64,000 bases of DNA from Pseudomonas sp. B28(2017) (GTDB taxonomy: Bacteria > Pseudomonadota > Gammaproteobacteria > Pseudomonadales > Pseudomonadaceae), in NCBI RefSeq assembly GCF_002113025.1, contig NZ_NEJH01000013.1:62001-126000 (forward strand), given 5' to 3'. The notes under the pieces were generated by a model. The model searched no databases. It worked only from the letters and a program-made list of their open reading frames with translations, and was not told the origin of the DNA. Position 1 is the first letter of the stretch, and every line of letters starts with the position of its first letter. Position numbers and translations under genes: made by a program. Positions 1 to 9,292 of this stretch are shown in pieces.

Positions 1-3000
1 GTATCGCTGGCAGTTTGTACCAGGGTCAGGCGCAGCAATGGTGCTGCCGTCAGGTCGAAACCGCGCTGACGATCTTCATCCGCCAATTGATCCAGTGCCT
101 GATGCAGGCGCGTTTTGTCGCGCCAGTCGAGCACGGTCAGCGGCAGCGTGGCATCGGCCAGGATCACTTGCAGCGGTCGCGAGCCATTGCTCTCGCTGAA
201 GAACGCCGCGCGCAGCACTTCATGGCGCTCCAGCGTCTGCTGCCAGGCATTACGGAATGCCTCGACGTCCAGCCCCTGCACATCCACGCACATCTGCGGG
301 ACGTAGGCACCGGCATCCGGGGCGAACAGGCTGTGGAACAACATGCCTTGCTGCATCGGCGACAACGGCAGGATGTCTTCGATCTGCCCCGCCGCCAGCG
401 GCAAGGCATCCAGTTGCGCCTGATCGACGCATACCAGCGGTACATCGCTCGGGGTCAACCCGCCGGCGCCGCTGAGGCAATGTTCGATCAGCTGTTGCAG
501 TTCGGTGGCGTAGCCATCGGCCAGGCGCTGCACCGTTTGCGGTTTGAACACCTCACCGCTGAAAGTCCAGCTCAGGTGCAGTTGCCCGGCATACACCTGG
601 CCGTTGATGCTCAGGCCCCGGTCCAGCCCGGCCGACGCGCCCTGCTCGGCGCCACCGCTTTCCCGGGCTGGGCGCCATGGCGCCTGCTCGTCGAAGCTGG
701 CATCGAACTGGCCCATGTAGTTGAAGGTGACCTGGGGTGACGGCAGATCCTCAAGGCCGGCGTCGGCCAGATAACGCAGGATGCCGAAGCCGATGCCTTT
801 GTCGGGCACGGCGCGCAGCTGCTCCTTGACGGCTTTGATGCTGCCGGCCAGATCGTCGGCCGGGGTGAGCTTCACCGGGAAAATCGAGGTGAACCAGCCC
901 AGGGTGCGGGTCAGGTCGATGTCGTCGAACAGGTCTTCGCGGCCGTGGCCTTCGAGCTTCACCAGCGTCGACGATTGACCGGTCCATTGGCCCAGCACCC
1001 GCGCCAGGGCGGTCAGCAACAGGTCGTTGACCTGGGTGCGGTAAGCCGCCGGAGCGTCCTGCAGCAGTTGGCGGGTGAAGGTGCTGTCGAGCACCGTTTC
1101 CACGCTCACCGCGTGCTGGCTGGCCAGGCTGCCGTCGGGGTTGTCGGCGGGCAGTTGCAGAGCGACGTCATGGTATTGGGCTTGCCAGTAAGCGGCTTGC
1201 GTCGCCAGTTCCGGGCTGCGGGCATGCCGTTGCAAACGCGCCGCCCAGGCCTGATAGGCGCTGGTCTTGGCCGGCAGGCGCAACGGCCCGGCTTGACGTG
1301 CTTGAGCGTAAGCGGTTTGCAGGTCTTCAAGCAGCAGACGCCAGGACACGCCGTCAACCGCCAGGTGATGCACCACCAGCAGCAAGCGCTGGCCTGCGGC
1401 GCCCATGTCCACCAGCAAGGCACGCAACAGCGGACCGTCCTGCAGATTCAGGCTGGCTTGTGCGGCGTTGCACAGTTCAAGCAGCTCATCGGCATTTGCC
1501 GCCTGACGCTGCCACAGCACCTCAGCGCTGCTCCATTGTTCGGCTTGCGCCTGATACCACACGCCGTTGACCTGATGAAAACGCAAACGCAACGCATCGT
1601 GATGCTCCAGCAACGCCGCCAGCGCTTGCTGCAGACAGCTGCTGTCCAGTGGCTCGCGTAGTTCCAGCAATACCGACTGGTTCCAGTAATGGCGAGCCTC
1701 GATTGGCTGCTCGAAGAACCAGTGCTGGATCGGCGTCAGCAGCACCTCGCCGCGCACCGGCCCCTGATCGATGACCAACCCGGCGCTGCGCACCGCGACC
1801 TTTGCCAGGCTCTGCACGGTCTGATGCTGGAACAGGTCGCGCGGGGTGATGCGAATCCCGGCCTGACGGGCGCGGCTGACCACCTGGATCGAGATGATCG
1901 AGTCGCCGCCCAGTTCGAAGAAGTTGTCGTCGATGCCGACGCGCTCGAGCTTGAGCACGTCTTGCCAGATCGCCGCCAACTCGGTTTGCAGTTCATCCAT
2001 CGGCGCCGTGTAAGCCTGCTGCAGCAACGCCGTATCGGGCTTGGGCAATGCACCGCGATCGAGTTTGCCGTTGCTGGTCAGCGGCCAGTGATCGAGTTTG
2101 ATCAGGTGCGCCGGCACCATGTAGTCCGGCAAAACGGCCTGCAAATGTTCGCGCAGGGACTGGCGCAGATCGCTGTCTTTGCCGCTGGCGGTGAACCACG
2201 CGACCAGTTGCGGGCTGCCATTGACCTCGGGTGCCAACACCAACGCTTGCCCGATGGCCGGATGACTTTGCAGGCGATCCTGGATTTCCCCCAGTTCGAT
2301 GCGAAAGCCACGGATCTTCACCTGATGGTCGATACGCCCGGCGTACTCGATGCTGCCATCGGCGCAGTAACGCGCCAGATCGCCGGTTCGATACAGGCGC
2401 GCGCCCGACTCGGCCGCGAACAGGTCCGGCACAAACCGCGTGGCGGTCAGCTCGGCACGCTGGTGATAACCCCGGGCCAAGCCGGCGCCGCCGACGTAAA
2501 GCTCACCCACGCAGCCCTTGGCCACCGGGTTCAGGCGCGGGTCGAGCACGTACCAGCGCAGATCGCCGATCGGCGCCCCCAGCGGCGAGCTATTGGCGCC
2601 ATCGAGGTCGACGCGGGACAACGGTCGCCAGGTCACGTGCACCGTGGTTTCGGTGATGCCGTACATATTGATCAGCAACGGCTGCCGGTCGTCGAAGGCG
2701 TCGTACCACGGACGCAGGCTGGCCACATCCAGCGCCTCGCCACCAAACACCACATAGCGCAGGGCCATGCCTGGTGCGTTGGCGCAGGCGAACGGCATCA
2801 ACTGGCGGAAGGCCGAAGGGGTCTGGTTGAGTACCGTGACCCCCTCTTCGCTGAGCAACCGGGCGAAGTCTTCCGGGGAGCGGCTGACCGCGTGCGGCAC
2901 CACCACCAGCTTGCCGCCATAGAACAACGCTCCAAAGATTTCCCAGACGGAAAAGTCGAAGGCATAGGAATGGAACAGGCTCCAGACGTCGTCCGCGTTG

Positions 3001-5075
3001 AAACCGAACCAGTGCTCGGTGGCGCTGAACAGACGCGTCAGGTTGCTGTGGGGCAGCAGCGTGCCTTTGGGTTTGCCGGTGGAACCGGAGGTGTAGATGA
3101 CATAGGCCAGGTTCGCTGGAGCGGTGAGGTTCGGCAAGTTGTCGGCGCTGGCCTCGAACAGCCAGTCGCTGGCGTGATCGAGGCAGATCACTTCAATGCC
3201 CTGGTTCAATGGCAGGCGCGGCATCAATGCCGAATCGGTCAACAACAGGCGCGTGCCGCTGTCGGCGAGCATCCAGGCCAGGCGATCCTGCGGGTATTGC
3301 GGGTCCAGCGGCACATAGGCGCCACCGGCCTTGAGGATCGCCACCAGGCTGACGATCATCTCCAGCGAACGCTCCAGGGCGATGCCCACCAACACATCCG
3401 GGCCGACGCCGCGCTCGCGCAGACGATGGGCGATATGGTTGGCGCGGCTGTTGAGTTCGGCGTACGTGAGGGTGATGCCGTCGCAGGTCACGGCAATGTT
3501 GTGCGGGTGCGCGGCGGCCTGGGCTTCGATCAGTTGATGGGCACACAGGGCGTTCGCGACTTCAGTAGCGTTGATTTCGGCACTGCGATTCCAGTCGAGC
3601 AAGGTGGCCTGCTGCTCGGCGGCGTCGAGCATGGACAGGTCCGCGAGGGCAACCGTGCTGTCAGTGCAGATCGCCTGCAACAGGTTCAGCCAGTGCCGGC
3701 CGAGACGCTCGATGGTTGTGGCGTCAAACAGCTCGGTGGCGTAGACGAACGACGCGTGGATGCCCTCGTCGCCCTCGACGGTGTCGAGCATCAGGTCGAA
3801 CTTGGTGGTTTTCTCATCCCAGATCAGCGGTTCGACGCTCAGCTCCGGCAGGTCCCAGCGTTGCGCCCCGCCGCTGTCACGCTGGTGGTTGAACATCACC
3901 TGGAACAGCGGCGTGTGGCTCAGGCTGCGTTCGACGCCCAGGCCATCGACCAGTTGCTCGAACGGCAGGTCCTGATGGGTCTGCGCGCCGAGTGCCGCAG
4001 CCTTGATCTCGGCCAGCAATTGTACGAATGGCTGGTCGGCCCGGGGCTGGCTGCGCAGCACCTGGGTGTTGACGAAAAAGCCCAGCAGGTTTTCCACGTC
4101 CTGGCGGGTGCGGTTGGCAATCGGCACACCGACGCGAATGTCCTGTTCACCGCTGTAGCGATGCAACAACGTCTGCAACGCGGCCATCAGCACCATGAAC
4201 AGGGTGCAGCCTTCGCGACGGGCAAGCTCGCGCAGTCGAGCGGTCAGTGCGGCGGTGATTTTCAGCTCGACGCTGGCACCCTGCTGACTCGGGATCGCCG
4301 GGCGACGACGGTCGGTCGGCAGGTTCAGTGGCGGGTGTTCGCTTCCCAACTGCCTGCGCCAATAATCAAGCTGGCGCTCAGCCTCGCCCGCCTCCAGCCA
4401 CAGGCGCTGCCAACGGGCAAAATCGGCGTATTGAATCGCCAGCTCCGGTAGTTGCGCACCCTGTCCGGCACTCAATTGCCCGTAGAGTTGGGTGAATTCC
4501 TGCAGCAGGATCGGCAGCGAGCCGCCATCGGTGACAATGTGGTGCAAGGTCAGCACCAGTACATGTTGCTGCGCATCGAGGCGGATCAAGCGGCAACGCA
4601 TCAACGGGCCATGCTGCAGGTCGAACGGCTGCCCGGCGTTAAGGCCGATCTGCCGTTGCAGTTCGATGTCGTCGGCAGCAGTGACCTCAACCAGCGAGGT
4701 GTCCATCTGCGGGTGAATCTTTTGCAGCACTTGCCGGTCATCGAAGATAAAGGTGGTGCGCAACACTTCATGACGTTGCACCAGTGTCACCAGGGTTTGC
4801 GCCAGTGCATCGCGGTTCAGCTCACCGCTCAGGCGGAAGGCACCGGTCAGGTTGTAGGCGGTGGCCTGGGGCTGCATCTGCCAGAGGAACCACAAGCGCT
4901 GCTGCGCATAGGACGCTGGCAGCGTGTCGATGTCGCGGTCCCGTGGCGGAATCGGCAGCAACTCAAGGGTCAGCCCCTGAGCGTGCATCTTTTGTTGCAA
5001 CGCACGCCGGGCGTCCGCGCTCAAGCCACAGAATCGCTGGGCCAGGGTCATCATTCTGTCCGGTGCAGCACTCAT
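1..5075 (-). CDS. NRPS, C-A(Thr)-T-E-C..., 3' end beyond left edge
   Basis: Peptide synthetase lacking its 3' end in this window. The start is the ATG at 5075, overlapping the stop of the upstream synthetase by 4 nt. About 1690 residues are visible: condensation domain (LHHIVTDGG), adenylation domain (YTSGSTGKPKG), carrier with FFELGGDSI (phosphopantetheine Ser about 1059), an epimerase-type domain (VHHLAVDGVSW) and the start of another C domain (LSPMQQGMLFHSL). By eye the A-domain pocket reads D-F-W-N-V-G-M-V-H, the classic threonine code. Thr followed by an E domain predicts D-Thr or D-allo-Thr. It is the last of three co-directional synthetases, so it should extend the chain after the His-like module. 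The peptide is pyoverdine-like by inference; the rest of the assembly line is outside the window. Confidence 0.93.
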   Translation of the reverse strand, partial: MSAAPDRMMTLAQRFCGLSADARRALQQKMHAQGLTLELLPIPPRDRDIDTLPASYAQQRLWFLWQMQPQATAYNLTGAFRLSGELNRDALAQTLVTLVQRHEVLRTTFIFDDRQVLQKIHPQMDTSLVEVTAADDIELQRQIGLNAGQPFDLQHGPLMRCRLIRLDAQQHVLVLTLHHIVTDGGSLPILLQEFTQLYGQLSAGQGAQLPELAIQYADFARWQRLWLEAGEAERQLDYWRRQLGSEHPPLNLPTDRRRPAIPSQQGASVELKITAALTARLRELARREGCTLFMVLMAALQTLLHRYSGEQDIRVGVPIANRTRQDVENLLGFFVNTQVLRSQPRADQPFVQLLAEIKAAALGAQTHQDLPFEQLVDGLGVERSLSHTPLFQVMFNHQRDSGGAQRWDLPELSVEPLIWDEKTTKFDLMLDTVEGDEGIHASFVYATELFDATTIERLGRHWLNLLQAICTDSTVALADLSMLDAAEQQATLLDWNRSAEINATEVANALCAHQLIEAQAAAHPHNIAVTCDGITLTYAELNSRANHIAHRLRERGVGPDVLVGIALERSLEMIVSLVAILKAGGAYVPLDPQYPQDRLAWMLADSGTRLLLTDSALMPRLPLNQGIEVICLDHASDWLFEASADNLPNLTAPANLAYVIYTSGSTGKPKGTLLPHSNLTRLFSATEHWFGFNADDVWSLFHSYAFDFSVWEIFGALFYGGKLVVVPHAVSRSPEDFARLLSEEGVTVLNQTPSAFRQLMPFACANAPGMALRYVVFGGEALDVASLRPWYDAFDDRQPLLINMYGITETTVHVTWRPLSRVDLDGANSSPLGAPIGDLRWYVLDPRLNPVAKGCVGELYVGGAGLARGYHQRAELTATRFVPDLFAAESGARLYRTGDLARYCADGSIEYAGRIDHQVKIRGFRIELGEIQDRLQSHPAIGQALVLAPEVNGSPQLVAWFTASGKDSDLRQSLREHLQAVLPDYMVPAHLIKLDHWPLTSNGKLDRGALPKPDTALLQQAYTAPMDELQTELAAIWQDVLKLERVGIDDNFFELGGDSIISIQVVSRARQAGIRITPRDLFQHQTVQSLAKVAVRSAGLVIDQGPVRGEVLLTPIQHWFFEQPIEARHYWNQSVLLELREPLDSSCLQQALAALLEHHDALRLRFHQVNGVWYQAQAEQWSSAEVLWQRQAANADELLELCNAAQASLNLQDGPLLRALLVDMGAAGQRLLLVVHHLAVDGVSWRLLLEDLQTAYAQARQAGPLRLPAKTSAYQAWAARLQRHARSPELATQAAYWQAQYHDVALQLPADNPDGSLASQHAVSVETVLDSTFTRQLLQDAPAAYRTQVNDLLLTALARVLGQWTGQSSTLVKLEGHGREDLFDDIDLTRTLGWFTSIFPVKLTPADDLAGSIKAVKEQLRAVPDKGIGFGILRYLADAGLEDLPSPQVTFNYMGQFDASFDEQAPWRPARESGGAEQGASAGLDRGLSINGQVYAGQLHLSWTFSGEVFKPQTVQRLADGYATELQQLIEHCLSGAGGLTPSDVPLVCVDQAQLDALPLAAGQIEDILPLSPMQQGMLFHSLFAPDAGAYVPQMCVDVQGLDVEAFRNAWQQTLERHEVLRAAFFSESNGSRPLQVILADATLPLTVLDWRDKTRLHQALDQLADEDRQRGFDLTAAPLLRLTLVQTASD

Positions 5076-8000
5076 TGCGCGTGTTCCTCATCCACTTCGT
5101 CGAACAACGCTTCGAGGGCGTCTACATCGTTTTCCTGGTGTTCGCTTTGCTGACGGAACTGCTCGATCTGCGCCGCCAGACGTTCCAGGGTGTCACCGTC
5201 GAAAAACAGCTTGAGCGGGATCGCCAGGTTCAGTTCTTCCTGAATCCGCGCACGAATGCGCGTGGCCAACAGCGAGTGCCCGCCGAGTTCGAAGAAGCTG
5301 TCGTGCACGCCGACGCGCTCGACGTGCAGCGCTTCGGCCCAGATCACCGCGAGGCTTTTTTCCAGTTCGTTGCGCGGCGCGACGAAGGCACTGCGGCGCA
5401 CATCGAGATCGAGCAAGGCCTGACGATTGAGTTTGCCGTTGGGCATCAGCGGGAAACGCTCCAGCACCTGCAAGCGCGCCGGCTGCATGTGCTCGGGCAG
5501 CGCCTCGGCCAGGTGGCTGCGCAACTCGTTGAGGCGGATATCGGCGGTGTCGGCCGGGGACACCGCGAAGCCCAGCAGTTGCGGGCCGGTCGGGGTTTCC
5601 CGGGCAATCACGGCGGCATCCTCGATACCTGGCGAGCTGCGCATGGCCGACTCGATTTCGCCCAGTTCGATGCGGAAGCCGCGGATTTTCACTTGATGGT
5701 CGACCCGTCCCAGATACTCCAGCACGCCATCGGCGCGATAGCGCGCCAGGTCACCGGTGCGGTACAGACGCTGGCCCGCCGCCTTCGCGAACAGGTCGGG
5801 GACAAAGCGTTCGGCTGTCAGCGGGGCTCGCTGCAGATAGCCCCGGGCAATACCGGCACCACCGACATACAGCTCGCCTTCGACACCCACGGCCACCGGT
5901 TGCAGGTCCGGGCCGAGCACATGGATGCGCATGCCGGCAATCGGCTGGCCAATCGGGATGCTGTCGTCGTCCTGGCCGAGCGGTAACTCCCAGGCCGAAC
6001 ACCACACGGTACCTTCGGTCGGGCCGTATTCGTTGACCAGCGCCACCTCCGGTAATGCCTCGCGATGTCGCTGCAGCAGTGTATTGCTGCAGGCTTCGCC
6101 GGCGACAATCACACAGGCCAGGGCGTGGCGCTCGAGGTGTTCGAGAATCTGCGCGTGATAGGACGGCAAGGTCAGGTAGTGGGAAACCTCTTCCTGCCGG
6201 ATCAGCACCGCCAGTCTGGCCGGATCCTTGTAGCTGTCTTCGTCCGGCAGGCACAGGGTCGCGCCCTGCCCCAGCGCCCAGAAAACCCCGGCCACCGAAC
6301 TGTCGAAGGAGAACGACGAGAGCATCAGGAACCCGCGCAGCGGCTGGCGATAGAAAGCGTTACGCGCCAGGGTCGAGGCCACGGCGTTGGCATGGCTGAT
6401 CATCACGCCCTTGGGTTTGCCGGTGGAGCCGGATGTGTAGATGACGTAGGCCAGATTGGCGCTGTCGCCTTGTGGCTCAGGCAGGGATTGCGCGGCAGAC
6501 CAGACCTCGGCCCCCGGCATCAGTGAAATGGTCTGCTCACGACCCAATGCATCCGGCAGCGCTTGGCAGGCCAGCACATGGCATGCCCCGGTATCGGCCA
6601 GCATGAAGGCCAGACGCTCGATCGGGTAGTTCGGGTCCAGCGGCAAGTACGCAGCACCGGCCTTGAGCGTGCCCAACAGCGCAATGACGATTTCCAGCGA
6701 GCGCTGGCCATAGACCGCCACGACCTGGTCCGGCGCCACACCTTGGGCGCGCAAGGCATTGGCCACCTGGTTGGAGCGTGCGTCCAGTTCGGCATAAGTC
6801 AGGCGCTGGCCGTTGACGCTCAGGGCAATGCGTTGCGGATGCAACCGCGCCTGCTCGCTGAACAACTCGTGCAGGAAGCGGCACGGCAATGCCTGCCCGG
6901 TGGCGTTCAGATTGAAGCCATCGATCAATCGGGTTCGTTGCGCAGCACTCACCAGGTCAGCCTGACCCAGGGTCAGTTCAGGTGATGCCAGCAGCTGGCG
7001 GCTGAACTCGACAAACTGCTCCAGCCATTCGGCCAGCATCGACTCCGGCAGCGCACCGTCAAGACACGACAACTGCAACTGATCGCCCTGCACTCGCAGG
7101 CGCAAGACTTCAGGGTTGCCGTCGTCCACCTCGATAGCGCTTTCAATGGCGGCCTGATAGACGAAGCCGTAACGCAATGGCGCGGAGCCTTCAGCGCTCA
7201 GTTCGAACTCGTTGAGGCAATCGAGCCACGACAACGACTGCTCGACGCTGGCGGCAAAGGCTGCCATTGCTTGTGCCAGAGTCTGCTGGCTGCGATGCTC
7301 GAATGCCACCGGCAAACGCCGGGCGAAACGGCCAAGGGTGGTGGCGGTTTGCTCGTTGCGACCGTCCACATGCCAGCCCATCAGGCCTTTTTCCTGTTGG
7401 CCGATGCGGGCGACAAATGCACTCCATAGCAGCAACACCACTTGCTGCGCCTCGACTTTCAGGTCAGCCGCCAGCCGTTGCACCTCGGCGAACCAACTGG
7501 CGTCGGTGTGTATGGCCAGACGGCGGGTCAGGGAAACCTCGACGGTTTTTTCGAACGGCAAGCGATGGGCCACGGCGAACTGCTGATGCAGGTTGCGCCA
7601 GAACGCCGCGCCCTGGTGGCCGATGTCTTCCTCGCGCAACTCTTCCTGCCATGCGCTGTAGTCCAGGTATTGCAGCGCATCCTGGTCGTCGGCCAGGGTT
7701 TCGCCGCGCAACAGGCTGGCCAGTTCGGCCGACAGCACTCGCAACGAGACCTCGTCGAAGCTGCTGGCCGGGGCCAGCAGGGTGACGAAATGCTGCCCGG
7801 TTTCACCCTCGACCTGCGCCACCACCAGCGCTCGACTCGCATCTTCAAGCATTGCTTCGCGGCTGCTGCTCAAGGCCTCGACCACCGAAGGCTGGATGCC
7901 CGGCAGTGCAACCGGTAATTCATCGCACAGGCTTTGCACCGGCCACCTCATGCCCGGCAAGCGGCGGTACACCGTGCGCAGGATTTCATGGCGCCGGCCC

Positions 8001-8170
8001 AGTGTTTCCAGTGCCGTTTGCAACGCCTGAGCCTCCACTGGCCTGGCGACCGGCAACGTCAGTGTGGCGAACAGCGGCCGTGCGCCCAGCTCCTGTGTTC
8101 GCAAATAAAAGGCCTGCTGGGCCGAAGTCTGGAATACGTCTACCGAGGGTTCGAGGGCGGTGGTGTTCAT
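5072..8170 (-). CDS. Short NRPS: degenerate C/interface domain-A(His-like)-T
   Basis: 1032-residue single-module synthetase. Residues about 15-430 have the condensation-domain fold pattern, but the HHxxxDG motif is replaced by a non-catalytic stretch (LLAPASSFDEV), so it should not form peptide bonds. Next come an A domain (YTSGSTGKPKG, NEYGPTEGTVW, GELYVGG) and a carrier (FFELGGHSLLATR, Ser about 966); there is no TE or E domain. The pocket read by eye is D-S-A-L-I-A-E-V-W, nearest to the histidine code I know (DSELTAEVC). Published work on siderophore beta-hydroxylases describes C-like interface domains that recruit a TauD-type hydroxylase to the carrier-bound residue; the hydroxylase gene lies 11 nt upstream. 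The missing condensation function is probably supplied by the extra C domain ending the 18526-9293 synthetase. His is the least certain call. Confidence 0.9.
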   Translation of the reverse strand: MNTTALEPSVDVFQTSAQQAFYLRTQELGARPLFATLTLPVARPVEAQALQTALETLGRRHEILRTVYRRLPGMRWPVQSLCDELPVALPGIQPSVVEALSSSREAMLEDASRALVVAQVEGETGQHFVTLLAPASSFDEVSLRVLSAELASLLRGETLADDQDALQYLDYSAWQEELREEDIGHQGAAFWRNLHQQFAVAHRLPFEKTVEVSLTRRLAIHTDASWFAEVQRLAADLKVEAQQVVLLLWSAFVARIGQQEKGLMGWHVDGRNEQTATTLGRFARRLPVAFEHRSQQTLAQAMAAFAASVEQSLSWLDCLNEFELSAEGSAPLRYGFVYQAAIESAIEVDDGNPEVLRLRVQGDQLQLSCLDGALPESMLAEWLEQFVEFSRQLLASPELTLGQADLVSAAQRTRLIDGFNLNATGQALPCRFLHELFSEQARLHPQRIALSVNGQRLTYAELDARSNQVANALRAQGVAPDQVVAVYGQRSLEIVIALLGTLKAGAAYLPLDPNYPIERLAFMLADTGACHVLACQALPDALGREQTISLMPGAEVWSAAQSLPEPQGDSANLAYVIYTSGSTGKPKGVMISHANAVASTLARNAFYRQPLRGFLMLSSFSFDSSVAGVFWALGQGATLCLPDEDSYKDPARLAVLIRQEEVSHYLTLPSYHAQILEHLERHALACVIVAGEACSNTLLQRHREALPEVALVNEYGPTEGTVWCSAWELPLGQDDDSIPIGQPIAGMRIHVLGPDLQPVAVGVEGELYVGGAGIARGYLQRAPLTAERFVPDLFAKAAGQRLYRTGDLARYRADGVLEYLGRVDHQVKIRGFRIELGEIESAMRSSPGIEDAAVIARETPTGPQLLGFAVSPADTADIRLNELRSHLAEALPEHMQPARLQVLERFPLMPNGKLNRQALLDLDVRRSAFVAPRNELEKSLAVIWAEALHVERVGVHDSFFELGGHSLLATRIRARIQEELNLAIPLKLFFDGDTLERLAAQIEQFRQQSEHQENDVDALEALFDEVDEEHAQ

Positions 8171-8181
8171 GTCGGGTGTCC

Positions 8182-9240
8182 TTATTCCTGATCCAGGTCG
8201 GCGCTTTTCTGCGCGATGGCCATGGCCGTGAGGATTTTTCTGTAGCCGGTGAATTCGTTGCGCGCATGCACGCTGAGGATGTTGTCGAGCAGGACCACAT
8301 CGCCCTTCTCCCAGGCGAACTCGACCATCACGTCGCGGTAGATGCCTTGCAGGTGGCGAATCACCTCGTCGGGAATCGGCGAGCCGTCGCCGAAAAAGGT
8401 GTTTTGCGGCAGGTCTTGCGGGCCGAATTCACGCAGCAGGTTGTCGCGAATGCTGTCCGGCAGGGTCAGTGCATTGAAGAAGGTGCCGTGGTTGAACCAG
8501 ATGCGCTCGCCGGTCAGTGGATGGCGCACGATCGCCGGACCGTTCTGCCGGGTGCGCAGGCGGTTACCGGATTTCCACTCGGCCTGGATGCCGATTCTGG
8601 CGCAGTAAGCCTCGACCTCGGCGCGATCCTCGCTCTGGAACACGGTCTGCCACGGCAAGCCCATGCCGTCGCCGTAGTTGCGCACGTACATGATGCGTTT
8701 ACGGGCAAACTCTTCACGTACCGCAGGGTCGATTCGCGCAAGGACCCGGCGGGTATCGCCGAATGGCGTTTCACCGCCGGTGGTCGACGGCGTGTCGCAG
8801 AAGAAATACAGGTGACGCGGGAACACCGGTGAATACGAATGTTCGTTGTGCGGGAAGATTTTCTCCGGCGCCGGGTAATCGGTGGAGCTGTAGATCTTGA
8901 ACTGGCCAGTGATCTGGGTCCGTGGCGAGGCGCGGAACAGGTACTCCAGGGCACCGCCGGAAATCGCATCGACGCAGCGGTTGAACTCGCCGATATCGGC
9001 CACCTGGAAGCCACGGAACAGCATCACCGCGTGTTCCAGCAGCTTGCTTTCGATCAGCGCGCGATTCTGGACCGCCCATTCCACCAGGCTCACGCCGGAC
9101 ACGGCCGGACGGCACACCAGCGGCATGCTGTGGCCTTCGAACATCGGCGCAAAACTCACCAGCCGCGTCGGATCGGTGGACAGGCTTTTGCGGGCACCAC
9201 GACCCATCTTGGGCATGGACTTGGTCGTTGAAACGGTCAT
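8182..9240 (-). CDS. TauD/SyrP-type Fe(II)/2-oxoglutarate beta-hydroxylase
   Basis: 352-residue non-heme iron dioxygenase of the TauD/TfdA family, SyrP-like. The iron-binding facial triad is visible as H131-x-E133 (FPHNEHSY) and H325 (LSVHARNEF); R334 is a likely 2-oxoglutarate anchor. The ATG at 9240 follows a strong GGAGGGG Shine-Dalgarno; longer upstream starts would run into the preceding NRPS. It lies 52 nt after the large NRPS and 11 nt before the short one, in one transcription unit. Relatives hydroxylate carrier-bound Asp or His at the beta carbon, creating an alpha-hydroxy-carboxylate or OH-imidazole iron ligand. With the downstream His-like A domain and degenerate C domain, the most economical inference is beta-hydroxylation of tethered His. 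Asp is the alternative, but the adjacent pocket does not resemble an Asp code. Confidence 0.88.
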   Translation of the reverse strand: MTVSTTKSMPKMGRGARKSLSTDPTRLVSFAPMFEGHSMPLVCRPAVSGVSLVEWAVQNRALIESKLLEHAVMLFRGFQVADIGEFNRCVDAISGGALEYLFRASPRTQITGQFKIYSSTDYPAPEKIFPHNEHSYSPVFPRHLYFFCDTPSTTGGETPFGDTRRVLARIDPAVREEFARKRIMYVRNYGDGMGLPWQTVFQSEDRAEVEAYCARIGIQAEWKSGNRLRTRQNGPAIVRHPLTGERIWFNHGTFFNALTLPDSIRDNLLREFGPQDLPQNTFFGDGSPIPDEVIRHLQGIYRDVMVEFAWEKGDVVLLDNILSVHARNEFTGYRKILTAMAIAQKSADLDQE

Positions 9241-9292
9241 AAACCCCTCCAGAAAATGATGACGACAGCGCTCAAGGGCGCCGCCGACTGAA

